Source: UBA5069 sp964560495 (GTDB lineage Bacteria; Chloroflexota; Anaerolineae; Caldilineales; Caldilineaceae). Taken from it: a DNA stretch of 64,000 nucleotides. The notes under the pieces were generated by a model. It had not been told where the DNA came from. It made no database searches and was given only the letters and a program-made list of their open reading frames with translations. The position numbers and the translations under genes were made by a program. Each line of letters starts with the position of its first letter. The first letter of the stretch is position 1. Shown in pieces: positions 26,548-35,750 of this stretch. The stretch is from assembly GCA_964560495.1 (NCBI GenBank), contig CAZLMM010000005.1, forward strand, positions 1 to 64,000. The letters run 5' to 3'.

Positions 26548-27306
26548 TCAGTTCCCCATCTGAAAAGCAGCGCGCAGCGCAGCCACCGGATCGCCCGTGG
26601 GGATGAACTCGTGACCCACGTAACCGGTGTAGCCCGTAGCTGCGATGGCGCGCAGGATGGCCGGGTAATTCAGTTCCTGGCGCTCATCCAATTCGTTGCG
26701 ACCCGGGTTGCCGGCGGTGTGATAGTGACCGATGAACGGGTGCGCCTGGCGAATGGTGCGGATAATGTCCCCCTCCATGATCTGCATGTGATAGATGTCG
26801 TAGAGCAGGCGCACCCGCGGCGAATCGACCATCTGACAAACCTTCACACCCCAGGCTGTGCGGTCGCATTGGTAGTCCGGGTGGTCGACCCGGCTGTTGA
26901 GCAGCTCCAACACCAGGTTGACGCCGGCGTCCTCCGCCTGGCGAGCAACCCGGCCCAGTCCCTCGGCAGTGATCTCCGCGCCAGCATCATCATCCAACCC
27001 GCCCCGGTTGCCGCTAAAGCAGATCAAGTTGGCGATGCCCCATTCTTCGGCCAGGCGTAGTTCGGCCTCGATCTCGCTGGCGATGCGCTCATGGTCGTCG
27101 CGGCGATTCAGCCCACGGCTGATGGACTGATGACCGCCCGTGGCCGCAATGGCCAGGCCGTGGTCGCGGATCAGGGACCAGTGTTCACGCGGGGCCAGCT
27201 CGACGGCTGGATAGCCCACCTCGGCGACGGCGCGCACAAACTGATCGGGCGTCATCAGGCGCGGGACGAAACACCACCAGGAAACGGATTGTTGAAACGT
27301 GACCAT
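26548..27306 (-). CDS. Hydroxypyruvate isomerase-like TIM-barrel protein
   Basis: 252 residues from the ATG at 27306, which has AAAGGAG at 7 nt; the longer frame to 27438 has no such site. Xylose-isomerase-like TIM-barrel features are AVAEVGYPAVELAPREHW, LICFSGNRGG, VNLVLELLNSRVDHPDYQCD (metal-binding Glu), VRLLYDIYHMQIMEGD and VGHEFIPTGDP. These match the Hyi/OtnI group, which interconverts hydroxypyruvate and tartronate semialdehyde or related oxo-acids. It converges on the ligase gene, 21 bp apart. Substrate is uncertain. Confidence 0.85.
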   Translation of the reverse strand: MVTFQQSVSWWCFVPRLMTPDQFVRAVAEVGYPAVELAPREHWSLIRDHGLAIAATGGHQSISRGLNRRDDHERIASEIEAELRLAEEWGIANLICFSGNRGGLDDDAGAEITAEGLGRVARQAEDAGVNLVLELLNSRVDHPDYQCDRTAWGVKVCQMVDSPRVRLLYDIYHMQIMEGDIIRTIRQAHPFIGHYHTAGNPGRNELDERQELNYPAILRAIAATGYTGYVGHEFIPTGDPVAALRAAFQMGN

Positions 27307-27455
27307 GAATTCTCCTTTTGCACTGCGGATAGCGATGATGATTGGCTTCAATCCATCTTGGTTTGGGTGTTGGGTTGCATTCTCTGATCCCAGACCTTGT
27401 GTACAGTAAAGTATGATCGAAACCGTTGTCTGATGCAAACAAAAGGATTCACCCG

Positions 27456-28868
27456 ATGAATGTGCTGGTCACAGGTGCGACAGGTTATGTGGGGGGACGG
27501 CTGATTCCCCGGCTGTTGGAACGCGGTCACAATGTACGTGTGTTGGTGCGCGATGCCCGGCGCATTCGTGGGCGATCGTGGGCCGGGGAGGTGGAGGTCA
27601 TCACAGGCGACATCCTGCAGCCGTCTGCGGTGGAGCCCGCGCTGGAAGGCGTGGACGCGGCCTACTATTTGATCCACTCTATGGGCGGCGCGGAGAATTT
27701 TCGCGACCAGGATCGCACGGCTGCATCGATTTTTGGCAGCCTGGCGCGCAACACGCCCCATATCATCTACCTGGGCGGGTTGCTGCCACACGCCGCGCAC
27801 ATCTCTGAACACCTGGCCAGCCGCGCCGAAGTAGGCGCCATTTTAGGCGGCTATTGTCGGCTGACTGAGTTTCGCGCTGGCCCGATCATTGGCTCTGGCT
27901 CGGCTTCGTTCGAGATGGTGCGCTATTTGACCGAGCGCCTGCCGGTAATGGTGACGCCGCGCTGGATTCTCAATCAGGTGCAGCCCGTTGCCATCCGCGA
28001 TATACTCAGCTACCTGCTTGCCGCGTTGGACCGTGGGCCGCTGGGCGTGGTGGATGTGGGCAGTGACCGCCTCACCTTCAAGAAGATGATGGAAGTCTAC
28101 GCCGAGGTGCGCGGCTTGCGGCGCATCATCATCCCGACGCCTGTGCTTGCGCCCAGGTTGGCATCTCGTTGGGTCGGCTTGGTGACGCCCATCCCCAACG
28201 CGCTGGCGACGCCCTTGGTGGAGGGCGTTATCCATCCAGTGGTGGCCGATACGACGCGTGCCGCCGCCGAGTTTCCCACCATCCAGCCCATCCCATATCG
28301 TCGGGCAGTGGAATTGGCGCTAGACCGCATCGAAACGAGCCATGTGGAAACGCGCTGGAGCGGCGCGTTGGGCGCCATGGCGGATGATACCTACGAGATG
28401 ACAGACGCCGAAGGGGTGGTGCGGGAGGTGCGCACGCGCTATGTTGCTGCTTCCCCCGCGCAAGTCTTCAGCAGCTTCAGCTCCATTGGCGGAGAGCGGG
28501 GCTGGCTGGTCTGGGAATGGGCATGGCGGTTGCGCGGCCTCCTGGACAAAGCGGCGGGCGGGCCGGGTTTGCGCCGAGGACGGCGCGACCCCGTGGAACT
28601 GCTGCCCGGCGAGGCGCTGGATTTCTGGCGGGTCGAGGCCATCGAGCCACCTCATTTGCTCCGGTTGCGCGCCGAGATGAAGGTGCCCGGTCGCGCCTGG
28701 CTGCAATGGGAAGCCGTGCCCGAAGGCGTGGGGACGCGTTTGGTGCAGACAGCCACCTTTGCCCCCACCGGTCTGATGGGAATTCTCTACTGGTATGCTC
28801 TCTATCCGGCGCACCGCTTTATCTTCAGCGATATGATTGACGCAATTGGCAGTTTTGCCGAAAGATAG
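27456..28868 (+). CDS. NAD(P)-binding SDR protein with DUF2867 domain
   Basis: 470 residues from the ATG at 27456. Residues 1-290 form an extended/atypical SDR Rossmann domain: VLVTGATGYVGGRLIPRLLERGH, then VITGDILQP, YYLIHSMGG and IIYLGGLLP. The C-terminal 150 residues (AEGVVREVRTRYVAASPAQVFSSF...GERGWLVWEWAWRLRGLLD...ALDFWRVEAIEPPHLLRLRAEMKVPGRAWLQ) match DUF2867 (a START/SRPBCC-like domain). Such fusions are common but uncharacterised, probably redox enzymes with a hydrophobic ligand. It is divergent from the isomerase-like gene, with 149 bp between start codons. Confidence 0.85.
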   Translation: MNVLVTGATGYVGGRLIPRLLERGHNVRVLVRDARRIRGRSWAGEVEVITGDILQPSAVEPALEGVDAAYYLIHSMGGAENFRDQDRTAASIFGSLARNTPHIIYLGGLLPHAAHISEHLASRAEVGAILGGYCRLTEFRAGPIIGSGSASFEMVRYLTERLPVMVTPRWILNQVQPVAIRDILSYLLAALDRGPLGVVDVGSDRLTFKKMMEVYAEVRGLRRIIIPTPVLAPRLASRWVGLVTPIPNALATPLVEGVIHPVVADTTRAAAEFPTIQPIPYRRAVELALDRIETSHVETRWSGALGAMADDTYEMTDAEGVVREVRTRYVAASPAQVFSSFSSIGGERGWLVWEWAWRLRGLLDKAAGGPGLRRGRRDPVELLPGEALDFWRVEAIEPPHLLRLRAEMKVPGRAWLQWEAVPEGVGTRLVQTATFAPTGLMGILYWYALYPAHRFIFSDMIDAIGSFAER

Positions 28869-28939
28869 GAGTGTTTAAGATCAGTTAGAGGTGGTCATTC
28901 CGCAGCGAACGTTTGCAAGCCAGGCGTCACCGACCTACG

Positions 28940-30529
28940 TCACGCCATCAGCAACGCCGAGCGAGCGAGCCTCTCCAATTTCGTGGCGAAAAGCGCTTCC
29001 AGCGATTGTTTCCCTGCCTCGCTTGCCAACGTCACTTTCCCCGCGGCCAGCGCCTGACGCAATTCTTCCAAGATGGCAGCCGGCTGACGCGTGCCGTCCA
29101 GTAAACGCAGCAGCGCCCTCTCGAACTCATCCACCTTGATCGGCTCCTGACGCAGATTGGTGACGCGGCTGCTGCTTTCGCTTTGCAGCCGCGCCCACGG
29201 GCTGGCGGTCGGCGTCCCGCTTACTTTGGCGCTGAAGTAGGTGGGGGTCGAGTGTAATTCCACCAGATTTTCGCTATAGGTGAAGGCGCGCAACAGGTTG
29301 ATGGCCAGCACTTCGTAATCGCGTTCAGGAATGGGGCGGGTTGCGCCCTTGCCGCCTTGGTCCAACAGCTCCCATCCCTCCTTTGCCAGATCATCGAAGG
29401 AGCGGAACTCAGGCCAACAGCGGCTCAATGCGACCATAGCGGCCTTGCTCAAGGGGTGGTCGATGGCGAGTTTGGCGCCATCCTGGGCGATGAAGCGTTC
29501 CACCGCGACATTGGGCAGATCGGGTTGCGGGTTTTCGGGCAGGGCCGGGGCAGCCAGATAGAGGGGGCGCAGGCGGTCGCCGGAGAGGGTGCGGTTGATG
29601 GGCGCATCTTCGTGGCAAAGCAGCGTGCGACGGAACATGCGGTTGCGCAGGAAGTCCATGTACTGCTCCAGCTCGGTCAGGTTGTGCACCATGACCATCA
29701 GCTTTTCGACCACAGGGGCAGGCAGGTTCGTGGGCAGATCGGTGCGGAACTCCGCATCGCACAGGTACTGCAGCCCGTGACGCTCTATGTGATCGGCAAA
29801 CTCATGAAAATAGACCGGATCGTTGACGTCTTCCAGATGTTCGTGGAGCAGATAAGCGTCATTTTCGGGGAGTCCCTCATCTAGTTCTTTCTTGAGGAAA
29901 TCGTTATGCATGTTGAGGAATGCGCCATAGAGATTCTCCTCGCGCGAGAGGGAAGCGGCGAGGAAATCCATCAGCCCGCGGGCCATGACAGCCCGCCGAT
30001 GTGAGTCCATAATCTCGCGCACGTGGTAGCGCATCATGTGGCGCATGGCTTCAATGCCATGCCAGCCTGGATAGACGTTGTAGCTGATATAGGCAACGCC
30101 GTTGACTGCCAGATGACGCTTGCACAGAGCCATGAGACGATCGCGCACTGGCGGCGCCACCCAAGAGTAAACGCCGTGGGCGATGATATAGTCGAACTGA
30201 CCCAACTCGTCCTCCACATCCATCAAGTTGCGGTGCAACAGCGTGAGGTTGCTGATCCCCATACGCGCCACGTCGTCGTTGCCAATGGCGATCTGGCGGG
30301 CCGACAGATCGATGCCCACCAACCGGCTGCGAGGTAGGCTCATGGCCATGGCCAGCAGGTTCGCGCCGCTGCCGCAACCGATTTCCAGAACGCGGGCGTG
30401 AGCGACAGGCGGCGGCGTCAGTCCCAGCAGGATTGCCAGGCTTGCGAGGCGATCCGGGTGAGTGTGGACAAAGGCCAGGCGCGGGTAGGGAACAAGGTCA
30501 TAGCTATAGGTTGAGTCTGGTGTGGTCAT
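28940..30529 (-). CDS. Class I methyltransferase with methyltransferase regulatory domain
   Basis: 529 residues. SAM motif I is VLEIGCGSGANLLAMA (about residue 46), followed by RLVGIDLSARQIAIGN, FDYIIAHGVYSWV and YISYNVYPGWHGIEAMRHMMRYH. From about residue 230 comes the MethyTransf_Reg-type region with FHEFADHIERHGLQYLCDAEF. A C-terminal winged-helix-like part contains DGTRQPAAILEELRQALAAG. This architecture occurs in lysine methyltransferase-like proteins such as the rickettsial PKMT group. A protein substrate is possible but unproven. It lies downstream of a subtilase gene on the same strand. Confidence 0.82.
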   Translation of the reverse strand: MTTPDSTYSYDLVPYPRLAFVHTHPDRLASLAILLGLTPPPVAHARVLEIGCGSGANLLAMAMSLPRSRLVGIDLSARQIAIGNDDVARMGISNLTLLHRNLMDVEDELGQFDYIIAHGVYSWVAPPVRDRLMALCKRHLAVNGVAYISYNVYPGWHGIEAMRHMMRYHVREIMDSHRRAVMARGLMDFLAASLSREENLYGAFLNMHNDFLKKELDEGLPENDAYLLHEHLEDVNDPVYFHEFADHIERHGLQYLCDAEFRTDLPTNLPAPVVEKLMVMVHNLTELEQYMDFLRNRMFRRTLLCHEDAPINRTLSGDRLRPLYLAAPALPENPQPDLPNVAVERFIAQDGAKLAIDHPLSKAAMVALSRCWPEFRSFDDLAKEGWELLDQGGKGATRPIPERDYEVLAINLLRAFTYSENLVELHSTPTYFSAKVSGTPTASPWARLQSESSSRVTNLRQEPIKVDEFERALLRLLDGTRQPAAILEELRQALAAGKVTLASEAGKQSLEALFATKLERLARSALLMA

Positions 30530-30576
30530 GAGAGATTTGCGGTGTTTGGTTTAGGGTTTGCGGGGCTTTTGCCTTT

Positions 30577-30601
30577 CTCTGTGTTCTCCGCGTCTCCGTG
30601 T
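30577..30601. repeat. CACAGAG-type dispersed repeat
   Basis: On the minus strand this reads as degenerate ACAC-GAG-ACGC-GAG-A units and matches the repeat at 36836-36866 in kind. Similar degenerate ACACAGAG tracts are common between genes in many environmental bacterial genomes. Confidence 0.4.
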
Positions 30602-30638
30602 AAGCCTGTTTTTTTTATGACGAGAAATCCGCGGATCA

Positions 30639-32426
30639 TCATCCCGTGATTCGCGCCCGCAGGCGTAACGACAGGGCTGCATCAGACAGACGCGGTCGGG
30701 CAACATCCGAAGCAAAGGATGTTGCAGCTAACTCTACGCCTTCATGGAGCGATGTCTTGGGAGGCGTCAGTTGGCTGCGCAAGTCAGGCTTGGTGATCAC
30801 TTGAAAGAGCGCTTCATCCGACAGGCCGGCCAGTCGTGCATCCACTTCTTCGACGGGCGTTTCCACCATGGCGGCAAGTCGGTGGGCGACGGCTTCACTG
30901 GGCAGCGCGTCGAACGTTGCGGCGAACTTCTCGACTACGCCCGCAGGCGGCGGAACGAAAGAAGCCATTGCACCGCCGGGAAAGGACGCCTGAAGTTGAG
31001 CGATGGTCGGCAGTGGAGTCGTCAGCACGCGACGGGCGTTGATGATACCCACGCCGAATCCGTTGCCCACAGGTGTACTGAACGGGTCGCTAGAAACGCC
31101 CAAAACCCAGCGAAAGACATCACTGAGGACGAAGTGGCGCGCATACCGATCGAGCAGGAAATCGCGGCCATGAAAGGCCAGCCACAGGGCTGCTACGCCC
31201 GCGGTCGACGCTACCGCGTATGAAGTGCCGTCGCTCTGGTCGGGGATGGGTGCGCCCGTGCGCGAGAAGGAAGCGCGCCAGACGCGCTCGGCCGGCGCGC
31301 TCACTCCCACCGCACGCCCCGACGATGAACCACTCCAAGGGCGTCGGTCGGCGTTGCAGCCGGCCACGGCGAGGACTTCTGGATAGGCGGCCGGCCAGAC
31401 CACGAAGCGAACGTAGTTCCCCGCCGCCGCGCAGACGATGATATTTTGTTGCACCGCGGCCCGAATCGCCCGATGCAGCGACTCATTGGGCAGCCAGCCC
31501 AGGCTGATGGAGATGACATGGCACTGCACGCGGTTGCTCATGGCATACCAGATGGCATCGCGCAAGTTGTTGACGCCGCTGTCAAAGAGAACAGGAGCGG
31601 GGATGAACCCCAGTCGCGGTTTGGTCACGCGCAGGGGCACGATCTCTGCGGCGGGCGCCACGCCCACGATCTGCCCGGTCTGGTCAGAACTCATGAGCAC
31701 GCTGGCTGTGCTCAGGCCGTGGTCGCCCTGGGGGTCTTCGGCGCTAGGGTCGCCGTCAACGAAATCCTTTTCCAGGTGAGTGAGGACGCGGCTGGATTGA
31801 CCCGGCGGCTCGCTAAACATGTCTGGATGGCGCAGGTAGCCGCTATCCGGGTGGCCGATGCGCACGCCGGCGCCCCAACGCTGACCAGCGGCAAAGCCCG
31901 CTTGAGGGCTGGGCGGCATCACCTGCCAGGCGCACGGCGCATCGATGAGCCGGGGACTCCAGTCCACATCGTTGGGATCGACGGCGACGGGCGCGGCATC
32001 ATCCAGACAGGAGCCGAAATCCGGCGCAAAGACGACGCCAGCGTTCGGCGCCGCCCGATCTTCTGCGGGAGGCGGCAGTTCCACTCCTTGCAACGTGGCG
32101 AACGCCGGTTCAGCCTCAATGATGAAAGGTTGTTCCGCCAATGCGTAGCTCACTTGCCAGGCCTGGTCGGGCGAGAGAGAGTCGTTTTCAGGGGGAAGCA
32201 TATCGAATTCACGGAGGGGGCTGAAGGGCACGCGACGCACGCGCCAGCCTCGGCTCGACCGGTTGAGCACAATGCGCAGCGCAGCGATCAGGCAGCGCCG
32301 GGCGTAGCGATGGAGCGGGACGGGCGCGGCTGCGTCCAGCACCACGGTGAACGCAGTGAAGGCAGGTCGCGTAAGGATCAACTGCGCGAGGTCGCCGTCG
32401 TACTCGTTTTCGGTCGAACTTGCCAT
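30639..32426 (-). CDS. Subtilisin-like serine peptidase (S8), no signal peptide
   Basis: 595 residues. The catalytic triad is in order: Asp in IGHPDSGY, His in QGDHGLSTASVL, and Ser in DGTSYAVASTAGVAAL; the oxyanion Asn is in CAAAGNYVRF. An unusual about 170-residue N-terminal region has no signal peptide or membrane segment (it starts MASSTENEYDGDLAQL). The C-terminal 120 residues contain a helical tail (VVEKFAATFDALPSEAVAHRL) beyond the peptidase fold. It may be cytoplasmic or exported by another route. It sits 109 bp upstream of the methyltransferase gene on the same strand, suggesting linked processing and modification (inference). Confidence 0.87.
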   Translation of the reverse strand: MASSTENEYDGDLAQLILTRPAFTAFTVVLDAAAPVPLHRYARRCLIAALRIVLNRSSRGWRVRRVPFSPLREFDMLPPENDSLSPDQAWQVSYALAEQPFIIEAEPAFATLQGVELPPPAEDRAAPNAGVVFAPDFGSCLDDAAPVAVDPNDVDWSPRLIDAPCAWQVMPPSPQAGFAAGQRWGAGVRIGHPDSGYLRHPDMFSEPPGQSSRVLTHLEKDFVDGDPSAEDPQGDHGLSTASVLMSSDQTGQIVGVAPAAEIVPLRVTKPRLGFIPAPVLFDSGVNNLRDAIWYAMSNRVQCHVISISLGWLPNESLHRAIRAAVQQNIIVCAAAGNYVRFVVWPAAYPEVLAVAGCNADRRPWSGSSSGRAVGVSAPAERVWRASFSRTGAPIPDQSDGTSYAVASTAGVAALWLAFHGRDFLLDRYARHFVLSDVFRWVLGVSSDPFSTPVGNGFGVGIINARRVLTTPLPTIAQLQASFPGGAMASFVPPPAGVVEKFAATFDALPSEAVAHRLAAMVETPVEEVDARLAGLSDEALFQVITKPDLRSQLTPPKTSLHEGVELAATSFASDVARPRLSDAALSLRLRARITG

Positions 32427-32611
32427 CGTCTATTATCCTTATTGATGCACACCCACATCGCCAACTCTGTCGGATTGTAGCACATATTGTAACAGATGAG
32501 GTGGGCAATCTCAACCGGGGTGAGGCATCGGTGGGCGACATCGGAAGAAGCATCGGTTGGAAACCGACGCCTGGGGGACAAAGCGTGCTGCGCAGGCCTG
32601 GACAATGGTAA

Positions 32612-32632
32612 GGGCAATCCTTGCGGTTGCCC
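32612..32632. repeat. REP-like GGGCAA palindrome
   Basis: GGGCAA and TTGCCC arms extend to 8 bp with a one-base bulge around a TTGC loop. The 287-bp gap between the divergent subtilase and oxidoreductase genes holds this element and a -10-like TATACT at 32699-32704 close to the next start. Confidence 0.5.
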
Positions 32633-32713
32633 CGGTTGTCAAGCCTGCTGGGTAGGCTGGGGACGAATCGGGCGCTTCTGGTTTCTGTTGGGGTGGGATA
32701 TACTTGACGCCAG

Positions 32714-33841
32714 ATGGCCCTGTCAAACTCACGAAAGAAATGGATGGATATGGACGCGGCAGGCAATGGGAAAGCGGAGAGAGGGGACGTTGAGCAGGTT
32801 GCCCCACGGAGCGATGGAAGCGCGGCGCGCGTGCGTCTTGGCGTGGTGGGGCTGGGCTTGATCTGGCTGCGGGCGCACAAGCCGATCCTGGCAACGCTGC
32901 AAGATGTCTTTCAGGTGGTTGCGTTGTGCGATACAAGTGAGCAGAGGCGGTTGACCGCTGCCCAGGAATTCCCATGGGCGCAGGTCTATTCGGCGGCCAG
33001 TGAACTGTTGGCGTTGCCGGATGTGGACGCTGTCCTGGTGCTAACGCCGCTGGCGCTCAACGCGGTCATCGCCAAAGCAGCGCTGGCCGCGGGCAAAGAT
33101 GTGATCATGGAAAAACCCATTGCAACTTCCGTGGCCGCGGGACGGGAACTCATCGAGCTGGCCCGGCGCATGGGCAGGCGCGTCATGGTGTTGGAGCAAC
33201 TCGCCTATCGCACGCTGGAGGAGCGGTTGATGGAGCTGTTGGCTGCGGGCGTCATCGGCCGGGCAGTCTTCTGGGAGCGCATCCATCACGCAGACGTGGA
33301 CCCGCAGCAAGGGGAGCTGCGCTATGACTCGACGGCCTGGCGCAAAGCCGGCGACTTCCCCCTGGGCGCGCTCTTCGACGCTGGCATTCATCTGATCGCC
33401 TCGCTCTCGCGCGTCTTTGGCGCACCCGAGTCGGTTTACGCCACGGGACAGAAATTTCGCCAGGGCTATGGCGACTATGACCATACGACCATGACGCTGC
33501 GCTATAGCGGCGGTCTGGTGGGCGTCTTCAGCTTTTCCAGCTGCATGACCTCCTTACAAGATCATTATGTCATCCATGGACGTGAGGGCGCAATCCTCAT
33601 CGAACGCGAGAGCATCATCGTAAAAAGGCCCGACCAGTCCGATCAAGTGCTTACCCTATCTGCGGAGAACTATTACGAGCGCATGTGGGAGCACATCGTC
33701 CGGGCGTTGAGGCAGGGTGTGGCCCCCGAGTACTCGGCGGAGAAAGCGCTGGCGGACGTGGCGACTTTGGAGGCTGTGGCGCGGTCTCTCAAGAGCGGCG
33801 CAAGTGAGTTGATATCGTCCCCGTGCGTTATCGACTCTTGA
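32714..33841 (+). CDS. Gfo/Idh/MocA family oxidoreductase
   Basis: 375 residues; starts at 32714 or at the later Met codons (32744, 32750). A polar 38-residue leader precedes the Rossmann domain VRLGVVGLGLIWLRAHKP, followed by VDAVLVLTPLALNAVIAKAALAAGKDVIMEKPIATS, in which EKP is the family's conserved catalytic-Lys motif. The C-terminal beta-sheet domain has DAGIHLIASLSRVFG with the His of the active site. The family oxidises or epimerises sugars and inositols with NAD(P). Its last 14 bases overlap the 3' end of the convergent CrtI-like gene. Confidence 0.85.
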   Translation: MALSNSRKKWMDMDAAGNGKAERGDVEQVAPRSDGSAARVRLGVVGLGLIWLRAHKPILATLQDVFQVVALCDTSEQRRLTAAQEFPWAQVYSAASELLALPDVDAVLVLTPLALNAVIAKAALAAGKDVIMEKPIATSVAAGRELIELARRMGRRVMVLEQLAYRTLEERLMELLAAGVIGRAVFWERIHHADVDPQQGELRYDSTAWRKAGDFPLGALFDAGIHLIASLSRVFGAPESVYATGQKFRQGYGDYDHTTMTLRYSGGLVGVFSFSSCMTSLQDHYVIHGREGAILIERESIIVKRPDQSDQVLTLSAENYYERMWEHIVRALRQGVAPEYSAEKALADVATLEAVARSLKSGASELISSPCVIDS

Positions 33842-35345
33842 GGATGAGTTGCGCAGCGTTCCTGCCAGACACGACCACATTGTAGATGCCAGACGGCCCA
33901 ACCCAGTGACCAGCCAGGTAGAGGCCCTTGACGAAGGGGACTTTTTGCTTCCACTGTTGGGTGCTCGTGTAGCTCCACCCGACGGGCGCGCCCAAATCGT
34001 TCAGCGTGTAGCGGTGGAGCGTGATAGGCGTGGCGATGTCCATGGAAACGATATGCTGGCCTAGCTCCGGCATGTATCGTTCCGCTCTCGTGATCAACCT
34101 GTCTGCAAAGTCCTTTTTGAACTTTCGATACTCGTCTGTCTGCACATAGCCTGGGCCGGTCGCCCAATGGCCGTGATACTCGAAGGATGCGGGAGCAACG
34201 AGCTGCAGGCCAAACAAGGCAGGGTCGCCGGTCTGGTCGCGGAACTCCGGGAATTGGAGCGAAATCAGGGAATGCTCGGGATCGTCGGGCGTCAGCGCTG
34301 CGTCGATGTCCGTGGTTTCGTTGAAGAAGGCGTCCAGGTCGTCGAAACCATAAACCGAAGGAGCGATATCGAGGACGAGCGAGACGATGACAAAACTGCC
34401 AGAGAGGGGCGTACTTTCCAGTTTCTTGCGAAAGTCGGGTGGGATCAATGTCGGATCGAGGAACTTGAAGAAGGTCTGGCGAATGTCAGCCGCCGAGACG
34501 ACCGTTCTCGCAGAAATGGTCTCGCCGCTGGCCAAAGTGACGCCCACTACTTGTCCCTGCTCCACGTCGATGCTGGCCGCTCTTTCGCCAAAGCGGAGGA
34601 TCGCGCCGTTGCGAACCGCGGCCTCGGCAAAAGCCTCAGCAGCCTTGAACGCGCCACCCTCCGGCTGAAACGCCCTGCCTTGCAGGGCAAAGCCGATGTA
34701 GAGCAGCATGCCGATGGCTGAGAAGTTTTTGATGGGCGCCAGCATATAGAGCGCCGCGCGTAATCCCGCCAACTCATCGCCAGGAAACAGGGTCTTGAGG
34801 AATTTTTCGCCGGGCGTCTTGCTGTATTTGATCAACGTCCTCATCTTGACGAGCGCCTGGATCATCATCAGCGTTCTGGCTGGAAGCGAGAGCAGCTCAG
34901 GACTCTGCGTTTGCACGCGACGCACCTCTGCCTCCACCTGAAGCGAGAGTTCAATCAGCCGATTGATGGCTGCTTTCTTCACAGAAGGGTAAGTATCCAG
35001 GATGGAGCGCACGAAACGGTCCCGATCGTTCACCAACAAGACGCCGTGTTGTGCGCCTGGGCCGAAATACTGACCGATCTTGGGGTGATGCACGAAGGTG
35101 ATCGGACGCGCGCCCAGCGAAGTCAGCATCTGGTTGACACTCTCATGGGCGACGGTCCAATGGGCAGTGATGTCAAAGATGATCCCGTTGCGGACGAAGG
35201 ATGTATAGTAGCCGCCCGGCTTATCGTGTTGCTCGATGACAACCACCTGCTTGCCGGCCTGGGCTAGATGTGCTGCCGCCGAAAGGCCGGCCAGTCCTGC
35301 GCCGATAACGACGACGTCACTGGGGGGAGTCTCTTGACGATTCAT
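33828..35345 (-). CDS. Phytoene desaturase/retinol saturase-like FAD oxidoreductase
   Basis: 505 residues from the Met at 35345 (nine codons inside the longest frame). The FAD Rossmann motif is VVVIGAGLAGLSAAAHLAQAGKQVVVIEQHDKPGGY; the last Glu binds ribose and the second Gly motif follows. Mid-protein comes a GGAFKAAEAFAEAAVRNGAILRF block and ASGETISARTVVSAADI. The end GLYLAGHWVGPSGIYNVVVSGRNAAQLIL is the FAD pyrophosphate motif of CrtI-type enzymes. Likely a carotenoid, sterol-like or lipid desaturase; no carotenoid genes are adjacent. Confidence 0.85.
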   Translation of the reverse strand: MNRQETPPSDVVVIGAGLAGLSAAAHLAQAGKQVVVIEQHDKPGGYYTSFVRNGIIFDITAHWTVAHESVNQMLTSLGARPITFVHHPKIGQYFGPGAQHGVLLVNDRDRFVRSILDTYPSVKKAAINRLIELSLQVEAEVRRVQTQSPELLSLPARTLMMIQALVKMRTLIKYSKTPGEKFLKTLFPGDELAGLRAALYMLAPIKNFSAIGMLLYIGFALQGRAFQPEGGAFKAAEAFAEAAVRNGAILRFGERAASIDVEQGQVVGVTLASGETISARTVVSAADIRQTFFKFLDPTLIPPDFRKKLESTPLSGSFVIVSLVLDIAPSVYGFDDLDAFFNETTDIDAALTPDDPEHSLISLQFPEFRDQTGDPALFGLQLVAPASFEYHGHWATGPGYVQTDEYRKFKKDFADRLITRAERYMPELGQHIVSMDIATPITLHRYTLNDLGAPVGWSYTSTQQWKQKVPFVKGLYLAGHWVGPSGIYNVVVSGRNAAQLILKSR

Positions 35346-35573
35346 TGTTCTATCCACCTTAATCATATCCAAACTGTGGGCTCCGATCTATAAAACAACT
35401 CCCGCCAGCCAACGCAAAGCGTTGATAGACTACCCCAGTGAGAAATCCGTCGACGTTCCTGTCATCACACATATGCTATCATGGGATCGATTTGCGCGGG
35501 TTATCTGCCCACTTCGGAACGCACACATCATCGTATTTACCTGCCAATCCCATGCCCCAAACCTTGACGCGGT

Positions 35574-35602
35574 TTGACACTCAACCTGGCAAACTCTATA
35601 AT
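35574..35602 (+). promoter_or_regulatory. Consensus sigma70 promoter for hrcA-grpE
   Basis: TTGACA (35574-35579) and TATAAT (35597-35602) with a 17-bp spacer, a perfect match to the vegetative consensus. It lies 149 bp upstream of the hrcA ATG. Confidence 0.8.
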
Positions 35603-35629
35603 CTTCTTCATGCTCGATGGGTTAGAAAT

Positions 35630-35660
35630 TCATGCGTCATTCGTGACAGGTGACGCATGA
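35630..35660. promoter_or_regulatory. Operator-like palindrome in hrcA leader
   Basis: A 10-bp perfect inverted repeat, TCATGCGTCA and TGACGCATGA, with an 11-bp spacer starts about 28 bp after the -10 box. It occupies the place where CIRCE would be expected but does not match the CIRCE consensus (TTAGCACTC-N9-GAGTGCTAA). Confidence 0.6.
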
Positions 35661-35750
35661 GCAACCAATTTAGAGATCAAGGACATATCGAGTACGCTGC
35701 AACCCGCGGCAAGCCCTGCGTCTCAGGTAATGAGAACAACATAACACGCA

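Noticed and set aside
35630..35660. Canonical CIRCE element upstream of hrcA
   Set aside because: The palindrome is in the right place but does not match TTAGCACTC-N9-GAGTGCTAA; reported instead as an unassigned operator-like site.
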